A stretch of DNA of 64,000 bases from Leishmania infantum JPCM5 (Eukaryota; Euglenozoa; Kinetoplastea; Trypanosomatida; Trypanosomatidae). Of this stretch, positions 29,601 through 39,904 are shown piece by piece; within the stretch, counting starts at the first letter, position 1; the number at the start of each line of letters is the position of its first letter. Where the stretch lies: assembly GCF_000002875.2 (NCBI RefSeq), contig NC_009412.2, forward strand, positions 757,001-821,000. The letters are read 5' to 3'. The position numbers and the translations under genes were made by a program. A model generated the notes under the pieces. It searched no databases, was not told the DNA's origin, and was given only the letters and a program-made list of their open reading frames with translations.

Positions 29601-30976
29601 GAGGTGGCGCGGTTCACGCCGAGCGCCGCACTTACCGTGCCACTGCGTACGGCGGTGCGGATGTACTCGAGGTATTCTGAAAACGCCGCTGACTCGTCGG
29701 CGCGCGGTGGAGGGGCACCGGAAGGGTCGGTCGATCCAGGTGGCGGAGAGGGTTGCTGCGCCTGTTGTGGTGGTAGCGGTGTGGGGCTGGTGGACGGCGC
29801 CGGTGTGCGAGCCGCTTGGCCCTGGGACTGCCCGATGCCAAGAAAGCGCTCGATTCCGGCGAAGAGCGTGGGTAGGGAGGAGCCGTCGAAGATGAAGTCC
29901 GCCGTACCATCGCTTCCGCCAGACGCGCCGCTTCCCTCTTGCTCTTCATTGTCTGTCCACTGGTCATCCTCCTCCTCCTCGTCCTCCCAGTCGACGTCTT
30001 CGCTGCCGAGGGGCACGACGCTGGCGCGGCCGCCAGCGCGCGTCGCGTTGACTGCTCTCTGCCCGGCCCCACCAATCAAGGTGGTCTCCGGAGGAAACAT
30101 CATCATGGACCGTCCGCCCTGTTGCACCCGCAGCCCGTTCGGTCGCAGCTCGCACAGACTAATGAGCGTCGACACGAGACCCTCCTCGCCGATCAGCCAC
30201 AGCACGTTGCTGTCCACCACCCGCTGCACCTGCCGCAGCACCGCCACCGTTTCTGGGTAGTGCAGCCGACGCGCCAAGATCGGGTTCTGGCCTTGCGCAA
30301 GGCCAGGCAAGATGAGCAGCGCGAGAAAGCGGCAGAAGGCAGCCAGCGCCGTCGGCGAGGCGCGCCGCAAAACCCGGATGAGAGATGGGTTCTTGCTGAT
30401 CTCCAGTACTGGGCCAACGCAAGCTAGAATGTGCTCCAGCAGGCCCGTGGCGGCGGCCCACAGGGAACTGTCCTCGAGAAACTCAATGAGTCGGTAGAAA
30501 ACACCCGGGTAGCGGTCGTAGATCACCCAACCGAGGTCGTTCTGATCTGCCACCAGGTCGGTCAGCTGAAGCATGACCTCAGCGTAAATGCCGATGATGT
30601 GCTCAAGGGTGCGCTGCCGTCGTCCCCGCTCGAGGGCGCTCATGCTGCGCACCGTGCGCTCTGGCGAGAAACGCAAGGGGTTGAACGGATCGCACAAGAT
30701 GAGGCAGTAGATGTCCAGCCCGCCACTCGCTAGAAACTCGCACGCGAAGCGCACCTCATCCTTTCTCTCCAGAATCTCACCAGTGCTGCCAAGCCTCTTC
30801 CCTAGCTCGTTGTACTGACCCTCCAGCCACAGTTTCCACATTAAAGAGACGGACGCCCGCGCCGACATGTCCGAGGCAAGCATGCGCATTTGGGGCTCTG
30901 TATGGTAGGCATACGCGGGCGGGCGGCGCGGCGGCAGCGGCTCCTGCCCGCTAGTCACAAGACTCCGCAAGGACAT
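26696..30976 (-). CDS. Large TRPC4AP/DUF3689-like armadillo-type protein
   Basis: 1426 residues. The region at about 175-222 (ATGLLEHIL ... SLIRVLRR ... LAAFCRFLALLIL) matches, as I recall it, the conserved block of human TRPC4AP/TRUSS (ATLLLEDIL ... NLSSLVS ... LANFCRILAVTI). An FPPET motif (about 288-292) corresponds to its FPPPG. Downstream segments EVLYLLNMFL and LLGELLRYHAGNLRTL parallel EVLYVLCVLL and LLGELMKFNVDAF in the same order. The C-terminal FFRLLCLW resembles its LLRFWQ. Leishmania insertions are an acidic run (324-347) and a Pro-rich run (391-423). In animals TRPC4AP is a substrate receptor of the DDB1-CUL4 ubiquitin ligase, so ubiquitin-mediated protein turnover is the best functional guess here. 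The start is the ATG at 30976 (MSLRSLVTSGQ); the frame continues to 31171 without another ATG. Homology is inferred by eye. Confidence 0.7.
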   Translation of the reverse strand: MSLRSLVTSGQEPLPPRRPPAYAYHTEPQMRMLASDMSARASVSLMWKLWLEGQYNELGKRLGSTGEILERKDEVRFACEFLASGGLDIYCLILCDPFNPLRFSPERTVRSMSALERGRRQRTLEHIIGIYAEVMLQLTDLVADQNDLGWVIYDRYPGVFYRLIEFLEDSSLWAAATGLLEHILACVGPVLEISKNPSLIRVLRRASPTALAAFCRFLALLILPGLAQGQNPILARRLHYPETVAVLRQVQRVVDSNVLWLIGEEGLVSTLISLCELRPNGLRVQQGGRSMMMFPPETTLIGGAGQRAVNATRAGGRASVVPLGSEDVDWEDEEEEDDQWTDNEEQEGSGASGGSDGTADFIFDGSSLPTLFAGIERFLGIGQSQGQAARTPAPSTSPTPLPPQQAQQPSPPPGSTDPSGAPPPRADESAAFSEYLEYIRTAVRSGTVSAALGVNRATSGVAPSLPPPPPLSTPEQGGIRVEVGSGRGNVAAQMVAELERAGLPRDGAEQIAFLNRITSNQFQAEDPSRLVQWMLDRDMLEDDDMEQNFKSSMDIHWWVGSADTRQRWRLRDPSLIPERDDNRYALVCSTVRRTIAPGPRPPTLEEFNSANERLSAELFEPLPRVDALDLLDPVDTQRIVESQSEVLYLLNMFLSTFYFSDSWKALRDCRWVPRSVPMLEAAFGLDPSLPAFVDVPPHVNLSDKLRALPRYLPPRASDDQEESDTLADGSPRYPSTWRLVPFLQLLGDLAVVYLRDPNQMSEEETENHQHGPDTMRKMELLRGLYEYWNAQDRREQEMVVEDAEVVASAWRNAEAIARVLHRDQEDSCVRVSLYQTLDSYLRTFLFREAYRDAPDCPQTRLGQALLTSVLERIYNGTRIPGLSGSMAPGRLLSNMLQVLGELLRYHAGNLRTLCAYVVGDRDMSHLNEAMSNPNRQNPVILSAEHEEVEEILKRPPLEREEHEPFGSVLLRRLFTFGVDTHHLLRSLLLSLTPGLRSTGNYISKPVNDSVDDVRLPPTLPGIGRTSDIISGDAVRISYVIRVSRQYTREISLAPAHGLRREELLRELVCVLARTPHRQAPENRPFPGLMCGENDLALLRSQWPLPVVGPPPRLRATLFSRRGEGSAKAPPSATPCAESFLSPTQGILNTAQAQTASSTDLHDAAETAEDAARLEELAPLSRLLLGEPHKLIFSALCGLNIESMEDNSRLSVVTTVLLVFLRVASVGSSRESAAAAEANIRDVLAKMKSFAGHGHSVWLGEERAARAKEREARRRQALMSVSGDQGICACDWHDAPKAAEAEYQRRKPDEAAAALTDSFERPTGEGSAATKGGLTPDELPRRCPSFMAYGSCDPPHEGSVYQREFGGCFYRSFFRLLCLWVGYYASCQRYVETVYFSTEVAFGEYKTMALFLMRILPDFFMPHFSQC

Positions 30977-32330
30977 ATCCTCTCCACTTTCCTCTGCGCC
31001 CACTGCCTCTGTTTCGGGGGTTCGCGCAAGCGCACGGGGTGTGGCTGCGGGTGTACTTCTGAACGAATCGGTATGTATCGGTGGTGCGCTAGAGAGCGAG
31101 AGAGCACACAAAGGGTAGCGCCTTCCTGGTCTGTAGAAAACAAAATGAAATATATATATATGTGTGTGCACTGATTAGGTGGGCGGGAAAAAACTGCAGC
31201 GCCAGCAATCGTCAGCAGCAGCCAGCAATGAGACACACACACGCACACAGACACGCGCGGGCAGACCCACAGACAAGCATATACAGACAGACAGGGAGAG
31301 GGGGGGAGTAGAATACGCACACAATAGACGGGATCACAGTGTTCTGCAGCGGCTGAAAAATGAACGTGGCGGGGGAAAACGACAAAAAAACGGCTGTGAA
31401 TCGGAAGTGTGTAGGAGTGGGCGGGCGGCGAGGAATAAGTGTGCACCTCTGCGTATGGCCCTGCCTCCCACACCGACACTGTGCGGTTTGGTATGAAAGG
31501 AGGAGCTGGGGGCGAGCTCGGTCGAATGTGCGCCAAGGCACCACCGTCGCACACACGCGCAGCACTCACTCACAGAGAGAGAAAGCCACACAGCGCGAAA
31601 GAGGAGAAAAGAGCGACGCAGCAGAGAGAGTATACAAAGGAAGACGTTGTGCGAAGGGAAAAGCGAATGTGCAGATGACTTTTCCGCCACAACAGAGTTG
31701 TCGTCTCGTGTGCGCGCCGACGGGGTACGCCTGTGCGCAAGGAACCGACGAGCGCCGTGGATGCACCTCGTCGAGGCGCGTCCCCCACACTATCGTTCTC
31801 GATCACCACTCTCAAAATGCTCCTCTGTCACCCTCTTTCCTGGCGGCTCCCTTTTTCCTTTTCTCTTGCGCAACGCCCTCAGTCCTCCTCTCAATGAAAA
31901 ACAAACCGCGTGCTGACTCGTGTGGGTCGAGTGGAAGCAGAGAAGACACACGGACAGACTGAAGTGTGCAGAAAAGCCTTGCACTACGTGTAGGTGCGGG
32001 TGTGGGTGTGTGAATAGTGGGGTCGCAAGCCGCCACCGTAGTCATCGCACGCGGCGACGTCGCCGAGCAAAACAAAAAGGGAGACAAAGAGAACGGCGGG
32101 AAAGAAGTCAAAGGATGAGGTGCGCGATGAAAAAATGCAGCGAGCTGCGGGCGTGAAGGGGAGGCGTGGTGCCTGCATGGGAAGCCTCATTGTCTGGAGA
32201 TGATGCATCACGGAAGCAATCTCGCCGTTCCCGCAACATCGCATTCCAAACGCACGCCTTAGTCAATGGCGCAGGATTGCAAGATACGGCGGTATAATGA
32301 GACTCGGGGGACGGGGGCTGGCTCCAGATG

Positions 32331-32507
32331 TTAGCGATCGTGGCCCTCTAAAGCCGTGCAACCAGTCGCATCCTCCTCCTCGATGCTCTCAAGGCACGAA
32401 GACACGCGGAGAACTGAGTGCGTGTTGCCGGAGCCAAGCATGCAACACCCCTTCGCTTCGCTGCGCAACTCCAACACGAGTACATCCGACGTCTCCGACA
32501 TGCACAT
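32331..32507 (-). other. Small ORF of uncertain status (58 codons)
   Basis: ATG at 32507 (MCMSETSDVLVLELRSEAK...). Unlike its surroundings it has mixed composition with alternating hydrophobic residues and an acidic segment (SIEEEDATG). It could be a short protein, the relic of one, or chance. No family is recognised and no splice acceptor was identified with confidence. Confidence 0.2.
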
Positions 32508-32820
32508 CAGGTGAGTCACCGTCGAGACGATCGCCACTACACTGCATCCATCAGGAGACCGCCAGAATTCGCGCGTGGCTTTCAGTTTGGTTGCTCTTTT
32601 ACCCTTTCTGTTTTAGTTTTTCAACGTTTGTTCCTGCTTACACTTCTCACGTCGGGTTGAGCGCGCACGCATACACACGCACGCGTACGTTGAGGAGAAG
32701 CGGGTGCGGCTAAAAAAAAAAGAGGGGAAAACAAAGAAACCCCCCTCACAAAAAAAGGAAACATGGAACAGGATGAACTAACATACACACGTACACGTAC
32801 ACACTCATACACACACGCAG

Positions 32821-32914
32821 ACACACACACACACACACACACATAGACAGCATACACAGACGAATCGTTTGTGGAGCGCGCGTCCATTGTGTGTGTGTGT
32901 GTGTGTGTGTGTGT
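32821..32914. repeat. Inverted dinucleotide microsatellites, (AC)n then (GT)n
   Basis: (AC)11 at 32821-32843 and (GT)13 at 32889-32914 are complementary and separated by 45 bp. In RNA they could pair into a hairpin of about 23 bp. Confidence 0.9.
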
Positions 32915-35160
32915 ATCCAAGAAAAAATCTAAATCGCGTACCGTGACCGTACCGAAGAAGAGCGAGGAAATACCTCCATGTCGCGTTCCTCTGCCCACTC
33001 CCCCGTCCCCACCCAATCTCCAACCCCTCGCCCCCCTCCCAAGCTGGTAAGACACACGAAGCACCTTAGCACCTCCTCTTCTTGCCGTTTGCTGTCCCCT
33101 TGTATTCGCCTGCTCTTTCTGCTGCAACGCTTCCTCGTCACTGCGCTGCTGGAGCTCTAAGCATCGCCATGTAAGAAGGGATGCATTCCAACATGCGTAG
33201 CCCGCCTTCAAAGAGGGTCGGTGTGTGCCGGCATGCACGTGACGTTGCGCACGAGTGAGTGCGAAAGGGTTGGGAGAGAGAGAGAGGAAGAGAGTGGAGG
33301 AGAGAGAGCAGCGCATTCTATCCATCAAGGAAAGCGATGAAGCAAGAAACTGGAACAGGAGTATGAAGGAGGAGCCAGTAAAACACACACACACACATGA
33401 AACAGAAAAAAAAAAACTAGCATTCGAACCGACCGGCACACGCACACAGAGAGATAGATAGAGGCGGATATCAAAGGGGTGGGTAGAGAGTGGGGCTTCT
33501 AGAGAACAGGAGGAGGAAGCGAAAACACAAGAGGAAAACAATACGACAGGCGAAAAAAAAGCGAACGCATTCCCCCGCACGTCAGCACGGGCGAAGAAGC
33601 TCTAGTACAGAAACAAAAGGAAAAGAAGACGGAAAGAAAGACGAAGAAGGGCAGAGAAAACAAGATGGCAGTGCGGCACTTCAGAAGCGCATCCTCATGT
33701 GCGGAGCTCATCAGCCTCGCCCCCGCTCCGCCCCGCCCACACATACACACGCGCGCCCATACGTATCAAGGTCGTCTTCCCCTCACCTCACCCCGCACTC
33801 TTTCTCTGGCATCGAGTCATCCCATCCACACACACACACACGCAAAGGAAACGCATGCGCCAGCTACAGCGGAGGCGCAACCGTCGCCTTTCGCCCAGTC
33901 CTCTGAAAACTCGCCTTTTCCACCTCGAGCGAAACGAGAGAACGAGAAGAGGGGAGCGAGTAGAGCTCGCAGCAACCATGACAACGACTAAAGCGCACGT
34001 ACACGCACCTCCTCCCCCACCTGTCCTTCAGAAACGAGAGAGAGGGAAAGCAGTCCCACAAGCACAGCAGCACAACGAAAGCGAGCGAGCTGACAAAGAA
34101 GCCAAGCATAACACACAGAAGTAGGTGGTGGTGCAGCACGACCTGAGAGATACATCCGAAAAGGGGAAAAGAAAACGAAATCTAATCTCTGCAACTCCCA
34201 TCTCCTGCCTGCGCCTCTCCTGTGTGCCTCAGCAGAGCATGCAAAGAGAGTAAGAGAGACACACAAGAGATGGCAGAAGCAACACCGAGCGCACGCACGC
34301 AGATGCACTCACAGAATATCGCCTCCGCGTTGTGCGTCATTCGAAAAAAAAAGTAAAAAACAAAAGGACGTTGTTGTTGAATTTTTTTGTGTGTGTGTGG
34401 GGGGTGCGACTGAAGAAAGGCAAGGACGAGAAATGCGCACTGTGTGCGGCGTCGCTTCGCTTTCGGCAGCCGCATCCTCCTCGCTTCTTCTCGTGCCGGC
34501 AGCTGCTACTACTCTCTCCAAGTCTGCGCTCTTCAGTCTACCGCACACCCCTCTACATCAACCGCTTTTCTCCCTCTGAGAATCTAAACGCCGATACGCT
34601 AAGACCCCTCCCCCCACGTGTACTCGCCCCTTCCTATGCAACGCGCGAGGATAGAGCTAATCACGTCTCCGAGAGACACCGCCGCCGTAAAGATCAATAG
34701 AGAGAGGAAAGAGAAGAGAGCGTGGGGAGAACAGCGCATGCCGTGGCCGTCAGCTGCACCCTTAGCAGTGTATCACAGGATGGAAGGGGCAGTGGAAGAG
34801 AAAGAAAAACGAGCTCAGCAGCACAGAGAGCGGAAGGGGGGGAGAGGAGGCAAGAAGAGCGTGAAGGCACCACTTCACAACACGGATGTACAGTAGCACT
34901 GCAGAGAGAGACACGCACATGAAGATTCACGGAACGCAGGAGAGAAGCGCAGGATGGGAAAACGGAGTGGAGAGGGGCGGCAGCGCCGTAGTGAGAAAGC
35001 TGAGTTGTGTACCACCGCGGGCCGGTGGCATCCCGACCAGAGACGGGGACAGCGAGACAGAGAGGGTGATGGTGGTAGGATCGTTGACGCTTCAATGCCT
35101 ATCAATGGCCCCGGCTTTGTAAACACACGCGCCCATGCATTCGCCTTTGCTCGCGCTGGT

Positions 35161-37422
35161 TCAGAAGGCGTGCGAGACAGACTTGCGAAGCGGTGGGTTG
35201 AGGTCCTGCGATGGCGACGGCTCTATGCGAGGTGGAAAGCTCTGAATAGCTGCGGATCGCTGCAGCTCCACCCCCTCCGGGTGGTGTTCGCCAGACTCGT
35301 CGTTCGGGTGCGCGATGTCCGGGGGTACATCCTGCGAAACGTGCGGCGTCGTGCACCGCTCCATAACCGTGATGCTCGTGTTTTGGCTCATGCGACTCAT
35401 GGAGCGCTGAAAGGAGTTGGCAGCGGGGTTGTGCTGTGCCTGGTGATTCTGATGACCATAATGCGCGTATAATCCGTCGCCGTTGGCGTCCGCAGTGGCG
35501 GTGATCTTTCCGTAGCTAATCATCCCCGCCTTGCTGTTCACGCGGTGGTAAGACGACCCCTTGGTGCCGCTCTGGCTCGCTGCGGCGGCGCCGCCCTTCG
35601 CAAGAGGTCCAGTCAAATGCGTCGGGTTTCCCGCACTGCCGCTTCGCTGAGGGCTGGTGCCGGACCTGCTGTTGCTGCCCCCACGGCCGGCGCAGTGGCA
35701 CTCGCGGCGAGCCTCGAGCGCCTCCACGCGGGTTTTCAGCACCTGGATCTGCGTGCGCTGCTGCCTGATCGATTCATGCAGTGACTTGATGATTGTCTTG
35801 AGGACCTTCGTTGTGCGCGGGTCACCTGGGGTGTCTTGCAACTCATCAATCAGCACATCGATGTCCTCGTCGACACTCCTGGACGTCACGGGGACCAGAT
35901 GCCCTGCTGCGGCTCTGGAAGAGCGAGATGCGGAGCGGGTAGACGCCGGCACAGAGCGCGGCGTTCGGAGCAGCGCGCCAGCACTTGTGGCTGCGGCAGG
36001 GTCGGTTGGCGCACTCTCGCCGTGGCGGTGGCGCGGGTGGCGTGGGCTGCCGCTTTTGCGCCGACTGTGGCGAGGGGTGCTACACTGAGACCGCAGCGCC
36101 TGCTCCTGCTCCGCCGGGCTCACAGCGCGCGACGAGATGCTGGCCGGGCGGCTTCCGCCGCGCTCGCTGCGACGGTGCGACGAGCCGGTGCGACTGGCGG
36201 GCTGGCCATCAGCCCTCGTGCGCGACTGTGCACGAGAGGCTGTGCGGGACTGCACACGAGAAGCTGTGCGGGACTGCCGGCGCGACTGCGCGCGCGAGTA
36301 GCGGCGCAGACTCTTCGTGGCCAGGTAAGCATCGCGGTCGTTAGGCCCCACGTAGATGGGGTGCAGGTCGTGCCTCTCCTCCCGCATCAAATTGCCCTCA
36401 TCCACCTGCGGTGCAATGAACTCGCAGGCATCTGTGACGAGCGCAGCGAGGGTGGTGTTCTTCTCCTGCACGGCCTGAATAAGCGCGAGGGTGTTCTTTG
36501 GGTTCAGCTTCCACCCGTAGATGTCCAGCAGGAGCAGCGCGTGGTTCTGCGGGATGGCCGACAGGACAGCCGCTGCCGCCTCAGGGGAGGGGTTCATGAA
36601 GCCTAGGAAAAGCTGGATGAGAGACGTGTTGTGGGCAATAACGTCGGCGAAGAGCACAATAGTCTCGCTATCCAGCTGGTTGTGGCGCAGATTTAGGCGC
36701 TGCACCGTGCATGTAGGGGTCATGAGGGCCCGCACCAGCTCCTCACCACCCTCGCGACTGATGCGGTTGGCGGTAAGGTCCAAAGTGGAGAGGCACGCCG
36801 CGTGGGGGACGCTGCGAGCGATCTGCGCGGCTCCGTTGTCGCGCAGAGCATTGTAGCCGAGATGAAGGTGCTTCAGCTTCGGGGCTGCACGCAGCGCCTG
36901 ACCGAGGTACGAGGCGGCGTCGCACCCGATCTTGTTGTTGTGGAAACTGAGCTCCACGATATCGCAAAAGGGCTGCTGCAGCGCTGCCGCAATCGGAATG
37001 ACGCCCAGCTTCGTGATGTTGTTTTCGGACAGGTCCAACACCTTCAAGCCGCACCCGCTGCGGGACAGCGTGTGTCCAATGACCACTGCCGCCTGGTCCT
37101 TGAGGTTGTTCTTGCCAAGGCGCAGCTCGCGGATGTGGTTTGGGTTGGCTTCGATGGCCTCCATCAACGCCGTCACGCCGGGCAGGCCAAACGAGTTCTC
37201 CTCCAGCACCAGCACGCGAAGCTGACTCTCATCGCTGAGCGTGCGGATCACCTCCGCGACGCAGCAGACGTCGATATCGTTGAGCGGGACGGTGCCTTGA
37301 CCAAGTGCAGCAGCCTTGGCATCCCTGTCCAGGGCCTGCACGAAGGCATCACAGATTTGCGCGTGCTCGCGCTTGCAGGCGCTAATATACAGCGCTGCCG
37401 CGGCACAGTGCTCCAGCGTCAT
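35161..37422 (-). CDS. RNI-type leucine-rich-repeat protein with RS-like tail and coiled coil
   Basis: 753 residues. Residues 66-300 contain about eight leucine-rich repeats of the ribonuclease-inhibitor/RanGAP type (ELRLGKNNL, VLDLSENNI, ELSFHNNKI, HLHLGYNAL, TLDLTANRI, RLNLRHNQL). They are followed by an Arg/Ser-rich linker (376-505) with 8-residue QSRTASRA-type repeats, and a predicted coiled coil at 536-573 (LKTIIKSLHESIRQQ...). The remaining tail is low-complexity. The start is the ATG at 37422 (MTLEHCAAAALY); the frame opens at a GTG at 37497. The likely role is as a protein-interaction scaffold. RanGAP was considered because of the repeat type, but I see no diagnostic catalytic arginine context, so it is left unnamed. 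Many trypanosomatid LRR proteins of this kind are flagellar or cytoskeletal. Stop is TGA. Confidence 0.88.
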   Translation of the reverse strand: MTLEHCAAAALYISACKREHAQICDAFVQALDRDAKAAALGQGTVPLNDIDVCCVAEVIRTLSDESQLRVLVLEENSFGLPGVTALMEAIEANPNHIRELRLGKNNLKDQAAVVIGHTLSRSGCGLKVLDLSENNITKLGVIPIAAALQQPFCDIVELSFHNNKIGCDAASYLGQALRAAPKLKHLHLGYNALRDNGAAQIARSVPHAACLSTLDLTANRISREGGEELVRALMTPTCTVQRLNLRHNQLDSETIVLFADVIAHNTSLIQLFLGFMNPSPEAAAAVLSAIPQNHALLLLDIYGWKLNPKNTLALIQAVQEKNTTLAALVTDACEFIAPQVDEGNLMREERHDLHPIYVGPNDRDAYLATKSLRRYSRAQSRRQSRTASRVQSRTASRAQSRTRADGQPASRTGSSHRRSERGGSRPASISSRAVSPAEQEQALRSQCSTPRHSRRKSGSPRHPRHRHGESAPTDPAAATSAGALLRTPRSVPASTRSASRSSRAAAGHLVPVTSRSVDEDIDVLIDELQDTPGDPRTTKVLKTIIKSLHESIRQQRTQIQVLKTRVEALEARRECHCAGRGGSNSRSGTSPQRSGSAGNPTHLTGPLAKGGAAAASQSGTKGSSYHRVNSKAGMISYGKITATADANGDGLYAHYGHQNHQAQHNPAANSFQRSMSRMSQNTSITVMERCTTPHVSQDVPPDIAHPNDESGEHHPEGVELQRSAAIQSFPPRIEPSPSQDLNPPLRKSVSHAF
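36221..36292. repeat. 24-bp tandem repeat encoding QSRTASR(V/A) units
   Basis: Three adjacent 24-bp units (36221-36244, 36245-36268, 36269-36292, the last one diverged) within the RS-like region of the LRR gene. Confidence 0.85.
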
Positions 37423-39574
37423 GGCTTTTCCTTTTACCACCCTTGTCGGCTTCCAATCACACCGTAGGGAAGACTGGAAAGGCGCGCTAGGCTCCACGCT
37501 GAAGTCTTCGCCAGTAGCAAGCGGGAGAAACGATGGATTGGTTGCACAAGACTGCTTTGTTCAAGTACGTGTTTGGGGCGGTGTGAACGCTTGTTGACGC
37601 TGCACGTCAGAGGAGCGCGACGGATGGGGAAGAGACAACGCGAGGAGAAAGAGACAAAATGGGAGAAGAGTGAACGAAGGAGCCAAGAAGTCGAGAGCGC
37701 GGAGGCAACATCCGCTCAAATAAGAGCCGCGGAGACGCGGCACGAAACATATGTTTTTTTTTTTGAGGGGGGATGGATTCGGCCTCATCTCCTTCCGAGA
37801 TGGCGCTACAGCAAACGCTGCTGCTGTTGATGGAGACAGTGACGGCAGCGGCTGGCAGTGATGATGCTGAAGACGAGCCCTTTCGTTTTCCTTCCACGCC
37901 CATGCCACCACACAACAAGAGCTAAGCTCATCTCTGCCCGGCCGGTCACAGGCCCCGTCGCGCGGCGCGAGGCAGCCGTAGGCACACGAGGTGCAGCAAT
38001 GCCCAGACCCGGTCATCGGTGCATGGCTTCTGCCTCGAACCTTACCCAACCCCGCCCCACAGGTCGCCCCACAGCCACGCACATTATGCTGGCCATCACC
38101 CGGGGCATCCCTCTCGGGGGGGGGCCAGGCTCACCCCGCCCCCAGTGGGCAGTGAGGGCCGGGGGTGGGACGCGTTCGAGTCACGCCGACACTCCGCCCA
38201 TCCTGTGGATGGCGAAAACGTGTGCGCGGCCGCGGGTCGCTCCGGCGCCACGCCGTCCAGCACCGGACACTGCGGACATCGGCAGTGATACATCGCTCTG
38301 ACGTCCCTACGTCACGCGCGCCTGACCCTGTCACCACCAGAGGTGGTTGTGCAGTGGCAGGAATAGGGGCTGCTTGGCTTCCCCACAGAGAGAGTGGGCA
38401 CTGGGCTCAGAGACACGACGCACAGAGGCATGTGCCCCCCCCCGCGTCGTCATCAGGGGTGAAGATGCGCTCTTGAAGAAGAATCAGGGAAGCAAAGAGG
38501 GGAGGAGGGAAACATGAGCTGCTCTTGTCTACAAAGCCGCGCACGTCGTGCGAGATTTCCCTGGGGATCGCAAAGAGAGCCACCAGCAGCCCCAAGGTGA
38601 GAGACAGAGCGGATGGCGGTGAGCCGAGAAGAGGAAGAGGCGCAGAAGGGTACCGATCGAGTGGGAATGTGTCATGCGTGAATGACGCAAGACGAAAGAG
38701 TCGCTGCCGTGTCGCGTACGAGAAGGAGCCTCAAGGGAGGCCAGAGCGCATACAAATGGGTCCTTGTTCTCTACCCACGCCGTCGCTCCACGGCGCGCCG
38801 GCCAGGCATGATGAGGTGGGCAAAGACACGTCACACATAAAGATAGCTGCATGGAAGAGATCCACACGGAAGAGGCAGCGCGTCCCATCCTTCTCGTACC
38901 CATCTTTGAGGAGACCACGGCGTGTCTCCGGGGCCCCCTCTCGCGTAGCGAGAGAAGCATGGCACGTATGTGTGGATGTGTGCTGTGTGTGTGTGTGTGT
39001 GTGTCCGCACACGTCACCGCTTGTCCACCACCACTGCAACCCCTCTAGTTTTGCGCAAGCCTTTCGCTTTCCTTTTTTTTCCGGCTCCACTGCGTTTACC
39101 TTCCCTGAAAGGACTCGCTGCTGCGCACGCGGACACGCGAAGTGGGTAAGGGAGTGGGCGCATGCAGCGAAAAGCGATCAAGCCAACAGAAGAGAGAAAG
39201 GGGCGCGCATCGTAAGATGAGCGGGCTCACTTGCACGAACAGAGGTAAGATGATGAACGGATACAAGACTGAAAGCAAGCACACACAAGCGAAGAGGGGA
39301 TTTAGTGCTCGAGGAAAAGACTGGGTCTCGACATGCACCAAGAATGCTGGCACGAGCAGAACACACAGCAGCTGATGCAATATACAAGAGAAAATGGAGC
39401 AGATTTAGAAGATAAAAGGGAGAGGGAGGGAAGCGCCATCCGCCGACAATGGCGCCTCTCACACACACACACGCGCACACCTCCCTTCCTGAAAAGCGCG
39501 GCGTGGCTCAAGAGAGTAGAAGGCACAATTTGACAAAGGGTAGCCGAGAAGGGGGAACGACGCGAGGGGGCAGC
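37423..39574. other. Intergenic region upstream of the LRR gene
   Basis: Contains element B' (37888-38458), in the presumed 3' UTR of the 109-residue membrane protein gene, and otherwise low-complexity sequence with no recognisable gene. Confidence 0.75.
37888..38458 (-). mobile_element. SIDER2-like retroposon, element B copy 2
   Basis: 571 bp, about 98% identical by eye to 23488-24058 and in the same orientation. The hallmark-like CCACCTCTGGTGGTGACAGGG is at 38326-38346 (minus strand). Its 3' end (37888) is followed by a short A-rich stretch (AAAACGAAAGGG) different from that of copy 1. It is only 466 bp upstream of the LRR ATG, so it may lie close to that gene's splice region. Confidence 0.7.
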
Positions 39575-39904
39575 TCAGATCGAACCTCTGTACGGCTCAT
39601 GAAACGCCGACGATGGATGAGTGACGGCCGCGCCGGCTGTCACGGGTGTGGCGAACGGCACCGCCACCGCCGGGGGTGGGCAGCGCTGCCTCGCCATTGC
39701 CTCTGCCATCTCACGCACCACAAGCCGCTCAGACGGCAGCAGGCGCCATGCGGAGGTGGCATACAGGGTCACCAAGGCGAAGATCATGAGGGCCACAAAG
39801 CGGTACTGCGGAACCGCGAGAATGCAGACGACGAGGTAGATGCAGATGGCGGCTAAGCAGACATAGTAGACTGCACTGCAGCACCCACCGGTAACGCAAG
39901 CCAT
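39575..39904 (-). CDS. Small two-helix membrane protein, WRxLPSER family, paralogue 1
   Basis: 109 residues. Two hydrophobic helices (about 11-31 and 36-52) are followed by the basic motif WRLLPSER (53-60), a short charged helix (LVVREMAEAMARQR), and an Ala/Pro/Val-rich tail. The N-terminus is Cys-rich (MACVTGGCC). The ATG at 39904 is the only sensible start. The neighbouring gene at 40927-41415 has the same layout and the motif WRRLPSER, so the two look like diverged tandem paralogues. I do not recognise a named family. The membrane and function are unknown, but the pairing and shared motif make it likely to be a real gene. Confidence 0.7.
   Translation of the reverse strand: MACVTGGCCSAVYYVCLAAICIYLVVCILAVPQYRFVALMIFALVTLYATSAWRLLPSERLVVREMAEAMARQRCPPPAVAVPFATPVTAGAAVTHPSSAFHEPYRGSI

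Larger units (their letters stand above)
30977..35160. other. 4.2 kb intergenic region between the LRR gene and the TRPC4AP-like gene
   Basis: Mostly low-complexity: CA/GT microsatellites at 32821-32914 and GA- and A-rich tracts throughout. A small patch at 32290-32520 is of normal complexity and encodes a 58-codon minus-strand ORF of unknown status. No other gene candidate was seen. Confidence 0.7.

Noticed and set aside
32621..33580. 319-codon minus-strand frame
   Set aside because: It runs through microsatellites and homopolymers (Cys-Val and Thr-His repeats) and has no credible fold.
35161..37422. Naming the LRR protein RanGAP
   Set aside because: The repeats are of the RNI/RanGAP type, but the catalytic-arginine context was not found and the RS-like tail is atypical. 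The neutral name is safer.
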